The notes below the pieces were generated by a model. It was not told the origin of the DNA. It saw nothing but the letters and a program-made list of their open reading frames with translations, and searched no databases. Positions 8,821 through 16,563 of a stretch of 64,000 bases of DNA are shown here, one piece after another. The DNA comes from Schleiferilactobacillus perolens DSM 12744. GTDB lineage: Bacteria; Bacillota; Bacilli; Lactobacillales; Lactobacillaceae. The stretch lies in the NCBI RefSeq assembly GCF_001435585.1, contig NZ_AZEC01000006.1:62001-126000 (forward strand), given 5' to 3'. Positions within the stretch are counted from its first letter, which is position 1. Each line of letters begins with the position of its first letter. A program made the position numbers and the translations under genes.

Positions 8821-8903
8821 AGGGAGACTTCCTTTCTCGGATACGGACAGAGTATGTGATTCAATTATTCCATAAATGAGGAAATCATTAAAGGCGAATG
8901 CAC

Positions 8904-9175
8904 AAAAAAGGGGTGGAACAAAATCCTGAACCCTGATGTATATAGTGCCAATGCGTAGCAATCGGAGGCTGAATGGGCTCAGCTGTGGAAACCACACCGC
9001 GCGCTCTTTGCGCGGATGTGGTTAGGCGTGTTTGAGACCGCGGGTTTTGCGGGCTCAAACCGCCGTCACAGCTAGCTTCGCCTGCGGCTACGCACTAGCT
9101 GCGCGTCGCCACCCATTTCAGCCGGAGATTGTGAAGCTTTGGCACGGCGCATCAGGAGTGATTTTGTCCCACCCC
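8904..9175 (-). terminator. Terminator of acetoin reductase gene, split by repeat copy A
   Basis: GGGGTGGAACAAAATC (8910-8925) and GATTTTGTCCCACCCC (9160-9175) form a 16 bp stem with a single G-T type mismatch. On the minus strand the stem is followed by TTTTTT (8904-8909), and the downstream arm starts 13 bp after the reductase stop codon. This looks like an ordinary intrinsic terminator whose loop has been expanded by the repeat element. Confidence 0.75.
8932..9156 (+). repeat. Dispersed multi-hairpin element, copy A (long type)
   Basis: Outer arms CCTGATG (8932-8938) / CATCAGG (9150-9156). Core from GTGCCAA (8945) to TTGGCAC (ends 9145). Inner stem GGCTGAATGGG / CCCATTTCAGCC. AGCTGTG pairs with CACAGCT. 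The first hairpin follows GTGGAA (ACCACA..GCGC / GCGC..TGTGGT). The second is GGCG-GTTTGAG-CCGC / GCGG-CTCAAAC-CGCC. A third GCTAG..CTAGC hairpin is present, as in copies D and E. It fills the 368 bp gap 8821-9188 with no gene. Short frames here follow the palindrome and lack ribosome-binding sites. Confidence 0.9.
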
Positions 9176-9188
9176 TCACAATTACGGA

Positions 9189-9956
9189 TTAAACGTAATC
9201 GATCCCGCCATCGACAATAATGGTTTGACCAGTGATGTAACCCGCTTTGTCACTAGCTAAGAAGGATACCAAGCCAGCCACATCTTCGGGCTGTTCACCG
9301 CGGCCCAAGGCGATCCCGTCAATGAACTTCTGCCGGGATGCGCCGATTGGCACACCGTGGATTTCACTCATTCGTTTATCGATGAGATCCCACATTGGGG
9401 TGAGTACGATCCCAGGAGCATACGCATTGACTGTGATATGATCCTTGGCCAATTCCTGGGCGGCGGCCTGGGTCAATCCCCGAATGGCGAACTTCGTGGC
9501 GGAATACGGGCCGAGCAGTTCGATTCCTTTATGACTGGCGATGGAACCGGCGTTGATGATCGTGCCGCCGCCTTGAGCCCGCATGACCGGCGCCACCGCT
9601 TTAATACCGAAGAAAATGCTGTTCACGTTGATTCGGAAGATCTTTTCGAAGTCTTCCTTGCTGGTTTCTTCAATGAGCCCAACTTGGGCAATACCGGCAT
9701 TGTTGACCAAGACATCGATGGTTTCGAAATGATCTTTAGCCGTGGCAATCAAATGCTGAAAGGCTTCTTCATCCGACACATCGGCGACCACCGGGATGCT
9801 GTCCACATTCAAGTTCTTGATTTCTGCAGCCGTGGTGGCCGCAGTTTTTTCGTTCAAATCAGCGACCACAATGTTGAAGCCGTCCTTAGCGAGTTGTAAG
9901 GCGATACCGCGCCCGATACCTTGACCGGCGCCAGTGACAATTGCTGTTTTTGTCAT
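9189..9956 (-). CDS. butA: (S)-acetoin-forming diacetyl reductase / meso-butanediol dehydrogenase
   Basis: Cytoplasmic NAD(H)-dependent classical SDR of 255 residues that reduces diacetyl to acetoin and acetoin to 2,3-butanediol, helping reoxidise NADH. Motifs: TGAGQGIG (about residues 8-15), NNAG near 88, the catalytic serine in NAGSIAS and YSATK (about 152-156). The C-terminal AGYITGQTIIVDGG is characteristic of the family. ATG at 9954-9956 follows GGAGGAACAACC; a longer frame to 10013 lacks a site. Single gene with its own terminator (split by repeat copy A). It could alternatively act on other small hydroxy-ketones. Confidence 0.93.
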   Translation of the reverse strand: MTKTAIVTGAGQGIGRGIALQLAKDGFNIVVADLNEKTAATTAAEIKNLNVDSIPVVADVSDEEAFQHLIATAKDHFETIDVLVNNAGIAQVGLIEETSKEDFEKIFRINVNSIFFGIKAVAPVMRAQGGGTIINAGSIASHKGIELLGPYSATKFAIRGLTQAAAQELAKDHITVNAYAPGIVLTPMWDLIDKRMSEIHGVPIGASRQKFIDGIALGRGEQPEDVAGLVSFLASDKAGYITGQTIIVDGGIDYV

Positions 9957-10107
9957 GGTTGTTCCTCCAATTGTTGGATTGAGAAGATAACCGGGCAAAG
10001 CTTTCAGAAACATGACCGGTGCTTCTCGCTTTTATGGGTCATATCATAGCATGGATCAAGCAAAAGTGAAAGCGATAACAACTGCGTCGTGATGCTGTTA
10101 AACTGGT

Positions 10108-11742
10108 CTAGCTTTTGACACGGAATGTTTGCGGCGCTTTCTGATAAATGACCGCCGTCCCGATGGCGACATAGAGCAAAGTGATGACACCAATGGCGAT
10201 GGCATAACCGTAACCGGATAAATTGGCCCGCATCACCCCGAAGGAGACCCAGTACATGGCCCCGTAGATGGTCTTGTAGACAGGACTCGTCACGTTCATA
10301 TCGTCTGTGAATGGTTGCAGCAAATAATAGAGGAACAATTCATGGAAGGAAAAGAATAGGGTTAAGCCGACTAGTTCCAAGGCTAATACAAGATAGAAAG
10401 TGGAATTGGGCGGGTAAGGCGCCACCAAGTAAAGTCCAAGAAATAGGACGAAAATCAGCGCACTGATGCCGCTATTTAAGAGGGCAGTCCGGCCAAAACG
10501 ATAGAAGAACCCCTTCAAGATAGCTTGCCGCTGGCGGTAGAACGGGTAATATAACATGGCGGAATCACAGTTGACGAAGAGCATCTGGACAATGGGCCGG
10601 CCGAAAGAAGCCAGAAACATGACGAAGAAAAGAAGGCCGTATACGCTGGTGATCCCATCATTGGTGAAGTTCTTGGTCGTGCCGAATATTTTGATGACCA
10701 ATAACCCGGCGATTCCCACCGCAGCAATCATACCTGCACGGATGGCAAACTTGCGCATCAGTTGTTTTTGGTAGCGGGCAAAGAGCAGGGTATTGAGATA
10801 GTTGTTGCCGGTCGTCTTGGTTTTCACCATTTCGCCAGTGGTATTGACCGTCAGTTTTTGCTGCATGGTGGTGCCCTCATCCAGGTATTGATTGCTCTTG
10901 GCCTTGGTTAAGACGGCCTGGGCGCCCAGCTGGGTCATGATGGCTTCTGTTAATAAAGCAGGGGTGTCTTTAAATTGCCACCAGGTGTAGAGAAATGCCG
11001 CATTGAGCACCCAGACGATCGCCGCACCGATCGGCGAAAAGACAATGTGGGCCAAGGTGATCAGACGGCCGGTGAAGAAAAAGAGAACCGGAATGACCAC
11101 CATCACTAACCAATACAATATCGCACTGGGCCAGGCTCGATTCTGATGGTGCCAAGTAAATCGGGGCAAAAATTCACCCCATAACAGGGTCAGCGCACTG
11201 ATTCCCAGTCCAGTGATGGCGAGCCAGGGGTTGCGGGACAAGATGGCAAAAAGAGTCAACGGAATCAACGCCCCGGTCACCCAAGAGCTGATGGTGCCGC
11301 CGATGGCAAATTCGGAAACGACATCCTGGCGGCCGATGCCGAACTGATCCGCCAAGTCGAGGTCTTCTTTTTCAATACTCAAATCCGTCAGCACGAACCC
11401 CCGCAACAGCGCCAAGGCCGTCGCCCAGGTCAGGGTCGCAAACATCGCCGCCACGAACAGGCCGGCGTGTTTGGGGTTAGTCTGAAGAATATTGGAAAAG
11501 TAAAGATCACTGCCCAGGAAGCCAATCAGAAAGACCAATAGGGAGAAACCAATGGCCATGGCCAACCGAGCGATGGCGATGATGACCGCCCCGGCGAGTT
11601 TCAGCCCAGGAAGCTGAAAGACCCGCGGCGAGATTTTTTTACCGATCCACGGTAAATGGCGCAGAAACCAGAAGAAGCCATTCAATCGGCTCGTGGTTTT
11701 GACCCGGTGTTTGAACCAGTAGAGCTGAATCAGTCTACGCAT
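10108..11742 (-). CDS. ecsB: ABC transporter permease, EcsB-like
   Basis: Membrane protein of 544 residues with about twelve hydrophobic segments. It is the partner of the ATPase gene upstream, whose stop overlaps this start by 8 bp. The pair resembles EcsAB in arrangement, although B. subtilis EcsB is shorter (about 400 residues), so this is a large relative. EcsAB influences secretion, competence and regulated proteolysis in Bacillus; what it exports is not established. Start ATG at 11740-11742. The segment around residues 270-310 is a charged cytoplasmic loop joining two six-helix halves. A different two-halved ABC-2 exporter family is possible. Confidence 0.72.
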   Translation of the reverse strand: MRRLIQLYWFKHRVKTTSRLNGFFWFLRHLPWIGKKISPRVFQLPGLKLAGAVIIAIARLAMAIGFSLLVFLIGFLGSDLYFSNILQTNPKHAGLFVAAMFATLTWATALALLRGFVLTDLSIEKEDLDLADQFGIGRQDVVSEFAIGGTISSWVTGALIPLTLFAILSRNPWLAITGLGISALTLLWGEFLPRFTWHHQNRAWPSAILYWLVMVVIPVLFFFTGRLITLAHIVFSPIGAAIVWVLNAAFLYTWWQFKDTPALLTEAIMTQLGAQAVLTKAKSNQYLDEGTTMQQKLTVNTTGEMVKTKTTGNNYLNTLLFARYQKQLMRKFAIRAGMIAAVGIAGLLVIKIFGTTKNFTNDGITSVYGLLFFVMFLASFGRPIVQMLFVNCDSAMLYYPFYRQRQAILKGFFYRFGRTALLNSGISALIFVLFLGLYLVAPYPPNSTFYLVLALELVGLTLFFSFHELFLYYLLQPFTDDMNVTSPVYKTIYGAMYWVSFGVMRANLSGYGYAIAIGVITLLYVAIGTAVIYQKAPQTFRVKS

Positions 11743-12469
11743 CAGCGGTCACCTCGTCTGTTAAACGGGCAATCACTTCATCTTCAAACGCTTGGGAGTG
11801 AATGTCCAATCCGGTGAGTTCCTCCAATCCGTGATTATGCAGCAGCACCACGGCATCACAAATATCTTGGGCCAGCTGCATAATATGGGTGGAAAAAACC
11901 ACCACGGAATCCGTCTTCATTTGCACGATCATTTGCTGCATCTCGTGGGCGGCCACGACATCCACGGTGGTCAAAGGCTCATCCAGTAAGAGAACTGGCG
12001 GCTTGAGCATGAGGGAGACTACCATTTGTAATTTGTTACGCATGCCTTCTGAATAATCCCGTAACAACTTATTGCCGTCGGCCTCGGATAAACCAGCCAT
12101 GTCTAGGAAATCCCGGGGGTTTTGGGAGGTATGGATTGCGGCCAGGCGGCGGCTGTTAATTTCCACAAAGAATTTCACAAATTCGGCACCGGTCATAAAT
12201 GCGGGCAGGTGAGGTTGGGTGTATACCATTCCGACATCGATATCTGGATAACTACTTTGCAAGCCACGGCCATCATCGGCATCAATGCGTATTTCGCCGT
12301 GATCCAGAGGGATGTTGCGGGCAATCATATTAAATAGGGTGGACTTGCCAGAACCGTTACGGCCAAGCAAGCCATAAATCTTCCCTTGATCAAACGTGTA
12401 ACTGGCTTGATTAAAGATGACCTGCTTATCAAACGCCTTGTCCAACTGACTAATTTGGAGTTGTTTCAT
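11735..12469 (-). CDS. ecsA: ABC transporter ATP-binding protein, EcsA-like
   Basis: ATPase of 244 residues. Walker A GRNGSGKST (about residues 35-43), signature YSEGMRNKLQ (a variant of LSGGQ), Walker B VLLLDEPLT, and the H-loop histidine in VVFSTHIMQ. A frame extending to 12538 exists, but ATG at 12467-12469 follows GGAGGTCCCTC and gives the correct N-terminal strand. It overlaps the permease gene by 8 bp, so the two are translationally coupled. Divergent from the thrE pair; the 182 bp between hold the plus-strand promoter described separately. Confidence 0.85.
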   Translation of the reverse strand: MKQLQISQLDKAFDKQVIFNQASYTFDQGKIYGLLGRNGSGKSTLFNMIARNIPLDHGEIRIDADDGRGLQSSYPDIDVGMVYTQPHLPAFMTGAEFVKFFVEINSRRLAAIHTSQNPRDFLDMAGLSEADGNKLLRDYSEGMRNKLQMVVSLMLKPPVLLLDEPLTTVDVVAAHEMQQMIVQMKTDSVVVFSTHIMQLAQDICDAVVLLHNHGLEELTGLDIHSQAFEDEVIARLTDEVTADA

Positions 12470-12587
12470 GAGGGACCTCCTTGTTTGGGTGGTACTGAGG
12501 ATAAATTTCACATATTTGCAATTATCGTACCATACCACTTAATCAGTTGGGGAAAATAACGACTCATTTTTATGCTGCGGCCATCTC

Positions 12588-12616
12588 TTTACAACCGGCA
12601 CTAGACACCGTATTCT
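12588..12616 (+). promoter_or_regulatory. Putative promoter of the thrE pair
   Basis: TTTACA (12588-12593) and TATTCT (12611-12616) are spaced by exactly 17 bp and lie about 35 bp upstream of the first ThrE gene start. The hexamers match the sigma-70 consensus at five and four positions. Confidence 0.5.
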
Positions 12617-12651
12617 AGGAGAAACGACACGATCGGGAGGCAGGCGGCATA

Positions 12652-13434
12652 ATGGAAATTCAACGGCAGGTCGGGACCTACATGGAACGGGTCATGGATG
12701 CCTGCATATTAGCGGGACGCCTAATGATTGCCAATGGGTCAGAGATGTATCGGGTGGAGGACACCATGCGCCGGATCGCGCAAAATGCCGGGATTGAACA
12801 CCCGGTTATTTTTACGACCCCCACGGGTATTTTTGTGGGCTTGCAGGACCGGCCGCTGACCTCACTGGGGACAGTCGATCAGCGGGTATTGAATATTGAA
12901 AAAATTAGCCGGGTCAACAATTTAAGCCGGTTGTTTGCGGCGCAACAGATCGATTTTGACCAACTCTATGCCGCGTTGCGGGATGTGGACCGGGCCACTC
13001 CGACCTTTCCGTTATGGCTCCAATGTGTTGGGGCAGCCGTGGCCAGCGCGTTATTGATGATCATCTTTTCCGGCCAATACGATTGGCTGGACATGCCGCT
13101 GGCAGCGCTAGCCGGGACCGGTGGGTATCTTGTGGCGTATTACTTAGGCCGGTTCACTCGGGTTTATTTCATCACCCAGACAGTCGCCGCCCTCGCGGTG
13201 GGAATCATCGCCTACGTGGGGATTCTCTTGGGTTTAGGACATAGCATCGATAACATTCTAATTGGCGGCGTCATGCCGCTGGTCCCCGGCGTGGCGTTGA
13301 CGACCTCGATTCGAGACTTACTGGCTGGTGACTTGCTCAGCGGTATTGCTCGCGGTGTAGAAGCCATTTTGAGTGCGGTCGCGATTGGCGTGGGGATCGC
13401 CCTGATTTTCCGTTTCCTGATTCCCTGGGCTTAG
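12652..13434 (+). CDS. Threonine/serine exporter, ThrE N-terminal half (YjjP-like, DUF1212)
   Basis: Membrane protein of 260 residues. The soluble N-terminal half carries the DUF1212 signature: AGRLMIANGSEMYRVEDT near residues 21-38 and FTTPTGIFVGLQD near 55-68. About five helices follow from residue 120. ThrE of Corynebacterium is one polypeptide exporting threonine and serine; in many Firmicutes it is split into this protein and a DUF3815 partner, as here (next gene 21 bp downstream). The conserved PGVALTTSIRDLLAGD motif near 215 is present. Actual substrate could also be a dicarboxylate, as reported for YjjPB in E. coli. Confidence 0.9.
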   Translation: MEIQRQVGTYMERVMDACILAGRLMIANGSEMYRVEDTMRRIAQNAGIEHPVIFTTPTGIFVGLQDRPLTSLGTVDQRVLNIEKISRVNNLSRLFAAQQIDFDQLYAALRDVDRATPTFPLWLQCVGAAVASALLMIIFSGQYDWLDMPLAALAGTGGYLVAYYLGRFTRVYFITQTVAALAVGIIAYVGILLGLGHSIDNILIGGVMPLVPGVALTTSIRDLLAGDLLSGIARGVEAILSAVAIGVGIALIFRFLIPWA

Positions 13435-13455
13435 GTTGTCTGAAAGGAGATCGAC

Positions 13456-13926
13456 ATGCCAATTTGGTTGCAATTCATTATCCAAGCACTTTTTAGCTTC
13501 TTTGCCACGGCGGCCTTTGCCCTCTGTATTAACGTCCCCCGACGGGCATTGATTCCCTGCGGATGGTCGGGACTGCTGGGGTGGATGGTTTATTGGGTCT
13601 TGTGGCAGCTGGGGAGTGGGCGGATGTTGGCCAACACTGCTGGGGCTGTCATCCTGGCCTTTTCTGGGGTGCTGTTTGCGCGGCGGTATAAAATGCCAGC
13701 CATCATCTTCAATATACCTGGCCTTTTTCCATTGGTTCCTGGGGCGACAGCGTACCAAGCCGTCCGGGAATTGGTGTTGGGCGACATTGATGCCTCCATG
13801 CGTCTTGTCGTGCGGGTCACATTGGTGGCGGGGTCGATCGCGGTGGGGTTCATGATCGCCCAATTATTCGGTGAATTTTATAGCCGGTATCTGCGATCGA
13901 GCTGGCAGTTTCGGCAGCGACCTTGA
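13456..13926 (+). CDS. Threonine/serine exporter, ThrE C-terminal half (YjjB-like, DUF3815)
   Basis: Small membrane protein of 156 residues with about four or five helices, equivalent to the C-terminal domain of ThrE. It has the typical FNIPGLFPLVPGATAYQAVRE segment around residues 82-102, parallel to the PGVALTTSIRD motif of its partner. AAAGGAGATCGAC precedes ATG at 13456. It should assemble with the preceding gene product into one exporter. It ends the operon; a terminator follows at 14102-14150. Confidence 0.9.
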   Translation: MPIWLQFIIQALFSFFATAAFALCINVPRRALIPCGWSGLLGWMVYWVLWQLGSGRMLANTAGAVILAFSGVLFARRYKMPAIIFNIPGLFPLVPGATAYQAVRELVLGDIDASMRLVVRVTLVAGSIAVGFMIAQLFGEFYSRYLRSSWQFRQRP

Positions 13927-14101
13927 AACAGGTAGGTTCGCGTGGTATTGTAAATGCATGCGATGAGTCGAGTAACGGCGTAGTAATGCGCCAATACTGC
14001 CAGGATATCAGCACTTGAATGTGCACTGTCGGATTTGCAGGATACCGTCAGTTGGATTGTGGAGTCCGCTGGCTATTGGTTTTTGGATCAGTACTGGTCA
14101 T

Positions 14102-14150
14102 AGCAACTAACCTGAGGGGTTCTCCCATTAGGCTGGTTGCTTATTTTTTT
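14102..14150 (+). terminator. Rho-independent terminator of the thrE operon
   Basis: AGCAACTAACC (14102-14112) pairs with GGCTGGTTGCT (about 14131-14141), followed by TATTTTTTT. The 175 bp between the last thrE gene and this hairpin contain no recognisable gene. Confidence 0.75.
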
Positions 14151-14353
14151 GCGCAAAAATAGGCCGCGATAAGGTTTCTTCTCGGCGGCCGTGCCAATGC
14201 TGCGCAATCTACGGAAAAATGAGGGGCTGCGAAGCGCAGCAAGTGCGCAGCCGCAGGCGTAGCAAGCTGTGACGGCGCTTTGAGCCCCTCATTTTTCCTC
14301 CGATTGCTCCGCATTGGCACTATATCCGTCCAGTTCGAAACTTTATCGCGGCC
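14151..14353 (-). terminator. Terminator of alcohol dehydrogenase gene, split by repeat copy E
   Basis: GGCCGCGATAAGGTTTC (14162-14178) and GAAACTTTATCGCGGCC (14337-14353) form a 17 bp stem with one wobble. On the minus strand it is followed by TATTTTTGCGC. It lies 22 bp past the dehydrogenase stop codon, and repeat copy E occupies the loop. Confidence 0.7.
14191..14320 (-). repeat. Dispersed multi-hairpin element, copy E (internally deleted, long 3' hairpin type)
   Basis: Read on the minus strand it starts GTGCCAATGCGGAGCAATCGGAGG and ends TTGCGCAGCATTGGCAC. Its inner stem GGAAAAATGAGGGGCT / AGCCCCTCATTTTTCC is a perfect 16 bp pairing unlike that of any other copy. The GTGGAAAC hairpin and the first half of the GTTTGAG hairpin are absent. 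GGGCTCA at the end of the 5' inner arm joins directly to AAGCGCCGTCAC, as expected from deletion between the two GGGCTCA repeats found in full copies. With the two terminators it accounts for the 449 bp gap 13927-14375. Confidence 0.88.
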
Positions 14354-14375
14354 AAAATAAGGGTGACTCAGATAA

Positions 14376-15497
14376 TTACTTTCCCGGTACGTAGTCTTCG
14401 TCGATGATCAGGACTGGCTTGATGGTCTTGCCGGAGCGGGAGTCGGCGTTGGCTTGGTTGATTTCGCTGAATTTATAGAATTTTTCAGTCTTGTCGAAGT
14501 CGAACATACCCATCTTGTAGAAGCGGAGTAAGCGGGGAATGTCGATTTGCGGAATGGAATCGCCCATGTTGACGCCCACAATCTTTTTGTCATCGACACA
14601 GAGGTCATTCCAGGTATCCACATCAATGTGGTGTTTAGTCACAGCGATCGTGGCGGTGGTGCCGCCTTGGGCTAAGGCTTTGATGGAGTCTTCCATCACT
14701 TGAGTGACACCAGTGGTATCGACGGCAAAGTTCACGCCGCGGCCATCGGTTAAGTCTTGGATGGCTTTGACGGGATCGGTGGTCTTGCTGTTGATGACAT
14801 CGGTGGCACCTAACTCTTTCGCTAAAGCTAACCGGGAGTCGACGATATCAACCCCGATAACCTTGGTGCAGCCAGAGATGCGGCCAGCCATCATGGCAGC
14901 CAGACCAACAGCCCCAGTACCAAATACGGCAATGGTATCACCTGGCTTTGGCTTCAAGGTGTTTAGCACAGTGCCAGAGCCGGTCACATAACCACAACCC
15001 AGTGGTCCTAATTCACGCAGATCTAAGTCTTTATCGACTTTCACAGCGTTACGTTCGCGGACGACAGTGGTGGTTGTAAAGGCACTTTGATCGAACATGT
15101 CTGCAATCGGCTTACCGTTTTCGGTAAAGTGGGCACTGCCATCGGGACGGGTGCCAGAGAGATTGTTATGAGCGTAATTTAAGCACTGTGTCGGAATGCC
15201 TTTGAGACAGTTTTCACAGTTTCCACAAGCATAGAAACTCAAGACAACATGGTCGCCAGGCTTGAACTGGGTGACTTCTGGTCCCACTTTTTCAACAATA
15301 CCGGAACCCTCATGGCCCAAGATGATCGGGTAGCCGATCACTGCGTCGCCAATGCGTAATGCCTCATCAGAGTGACAAATTCCGGTGGCGACCATATGGA
15401 CTTGCAGATCGTCGGGACCCATGGGAGCGAGTTCAATATCGTCGCGAATCTTGAAATCTGCTCCCTGTTTATCAACAACAGCTGCTTTAATCTTCAT
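14376..15497 (-). CDS. Zinc-dependent alcohol dehydrogenase (aryl-alcohol dehydrogenase-like)
   Basis: Medium-chain dehydrogenase of 373 residues. Catalytic zinc ligands: C41 (GICHSDE) and H62-E63 (GHEGSG), with a third cysteine in LGCGYVTGSG near 167. Structural zinc: C91, C94, C97 and C105. The Rossmann motif GTGAVG is near residue 193. The C-x-H-S-D start and LGCGxxTGxG segment place it with class III/aryl-alcohol type dehydrogenases (XylB-like), interconverting primary alcohols and aldehydes with NAD. Monocistronic, with a clear promoter upstream and a terminator split by a repeat downstream. Physiological substrate unknown; ethanol or branched-chain and aromatic alcohols are reasonable. 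Confidence 0.92.
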   Translation of the reverse strand: MKIKAAVVDKQGADFKIRDDIELAPMGPDDLQVHMVATGICHSDEALRIGDAVIGYPIILGHEGSGIVEKVGPEVTQFKPGDHVVLSFYACGNCENCLKGIPTQCLNYAHNNLSGTRPDGSAHFTENGKPIADMFDQSAFTTTTVVRERNAVKVDKDLDLRELGPLGCGYVTGSGTVLNTLKPKPGDTIAVFGTGAVGLAAMMAGRISGCTKVIGVDIVDSRLALAKELGATDVINSKTTDPVKAIQDLTDGRGVNFAVDTTGVTQVMEDSIKALAQGGTTATIAVTKHHIDVDTWNDLCVDDKKIVGVNMGDSIPQIDIPRLLRFYKMGMFDFDKTEKFYKFSEINQANADSRSGKTIKPVLIIDEDYVPGK

Positions 15498-15531
15498 ACT
15501 CGCAAACCCCCTTGTGATTGTTTACACCTAC

Positions 15532-15560
15532 AGTATGTGTTTACTTGAATCCTCTGTCAA
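15532..15560 (-). promoter_or_regulatory. Promoter of the alcohol dehydrogenase gene
   Basis: On the minus strand a consensus TTGACA (15555-15560), 17 bp, then CATACT (15532-15537). The start codon lies about 35 bp downstream. Confidence 0.65.
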
Positions 15561-15572
15561 TGCCGATTTTGC

Positions 15573-15622
15573 AGAAAGGCACTCGCCCAGGTATCCGATT
15601 CACAGATATCTGGGCGAGTGCC
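15573..15622 (-). terminator. Rho-independent terminator after the DUF915 hydrolase gene
   Basis: A perfect 13 bp stem, GGCACTCGCCCAG (15578-15590) with CTGGGCGAGTGCC (15610-15622), extended by GTATC/GATAT pairing. On the minus strand it is followed by a weak T tract (TTTCTGC). It lies 18 bp past the hydrolase stop. Confidence 0.75.
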
Positions 15623-15639
15623 CTCTTCGAAATGAGTGA

Positions 15640-16563
15640 TTAATTTGAGTTACGGCTGCCTTGACCGGTATTATTTCGCGTCCCTGGCCGATTTTGGTTC
15701 GGGTTAGTCAGCATATACTGCTGGATGTAACCCACAATTTCTTGATTTTGCGGCAAATCAGAATGTTGGCTGTCATCCCCGGTGACGTTGATCAGGGTGT
15801 ATTGCTTGACTTGATCTTGGTACACATATTTACCAGCTTCTACAGATTCTACAGGGACAATGCCATCGTCGGAATAGTTTTCGGTCCCGGCGATGGACCA
15901 CATCCGGATGTTTTTAGGTAAATATGTTCTATCCTTAATCATATCTGTCAAAATTTCCGTTCGGTTGGCAATGTTTTTTTCAGACAAGTTATAAGGTGTT
16001 CCAATGGTCATGAGTTTATTAATCGTGAGGTCATCCTGATTCAGGTACTCTTCCAAATACAAGGTATAAATCAGTCCGCCGTTGGAATGGCCGATGCCCA
16101 CAAAATTATTAAAACGGTAACGGTTTTGCAAGTACTTCATGGCAATACTGAACCATCGGGCCTGTTTTTTGATATTACTGTAACCATCCTTGTTGTTTTG
16201 GAATCCGACCACGATAAATGGTTCATTGTCGTTTGTCCCAATTTTACCGGTGATACTGAGTTCGTCATTTGTCTTGACAGTAATTTTGAGATAACTGTGA
16301 CCGATGGAGCGACTATTCAGTTCCTTAATCAAGGAATCAAACCGGTTTTGGGTGGCACTGGAGCCGGGGATAAAAATCACTGGGGCCATCCGGGAGTTAT
16401 GAATTACCCGAGCGTTGGCCACGGCGGTTTTTTGGTAGAAATACCCAGGAACTGCCATGCCGGCCACCAGCAATAAGGCGATGACCAGCCAAATGATCCG
16501 TTTAATACGACTCGGACTTTTTGACAGCTGGGCCTGTTCGTTGGGCGATAACTTCATGGCCAC
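15640..16563 (-). CDS. Secreted or membrane-anchored alpha/beta hydrolase, DUF915 family
   Basis: Protein of 307 residues. A basic N-terminus and one hydrophobic helix (about residues 22-42) act as signal anchor; the rest should be outside the membrane. The alpha/beta hydrolase fold is shown by VIFIPGSSATQNRF near residue 63 (oxyanion strand) and the nucleophile elbow GIGHSNGG near 156 (catalytic serine). The acid and histidine probably lie around DDGIVPVES and DDSQHSDLP. DUF915 proteins are common in lactobacilli; none has a firmly assigned substrate. GTG at 16561-16563 has AGGAGG nine bases upstream and is preferred over an ATG two codons later, giving an unusual 62 bp overlap with the PTS gene. 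Confidence 0.85.
   Translation of the reverse strand: MAMKLSPNEQAQLSKSPSRIKRIIWLVIALLLVAGMAVPGYFYQKTAVANARVIHNSRMAPVIFIPGSSATQNRFDSLIKELNSRSIGHSYLKITVKTNDELSITGKIGTNDNEPFIVVGFQNNKDGYSNIKKQARWFSIAMKYLQNRYRFNNFVGIGHSNGGLIYTLYLEEYLNQDDLTINKLMTIGTPYNLSEKNIANRTEILTDMIKDRTYLPKNIRMWSIAGTENYSDDGIVPVESVEAGKYVYQDQVKQYTLINVTGDDSQHSDLPQNQEIVGYIQQYMLTNPNQNRPGTRNNTGQGSRNSN

Noticed and set aside
9032-9220. Similar short open frames in repeat copies A and C (starting near 9032 and 43096, both beginning MRPR.LRAQTAVTA).
   Set aside because: The likeness comes from the shared repeat sequence; the frames run through palindromes, lack ribosome-binding sites and diverge or run into neighbouring genes on the other strand.
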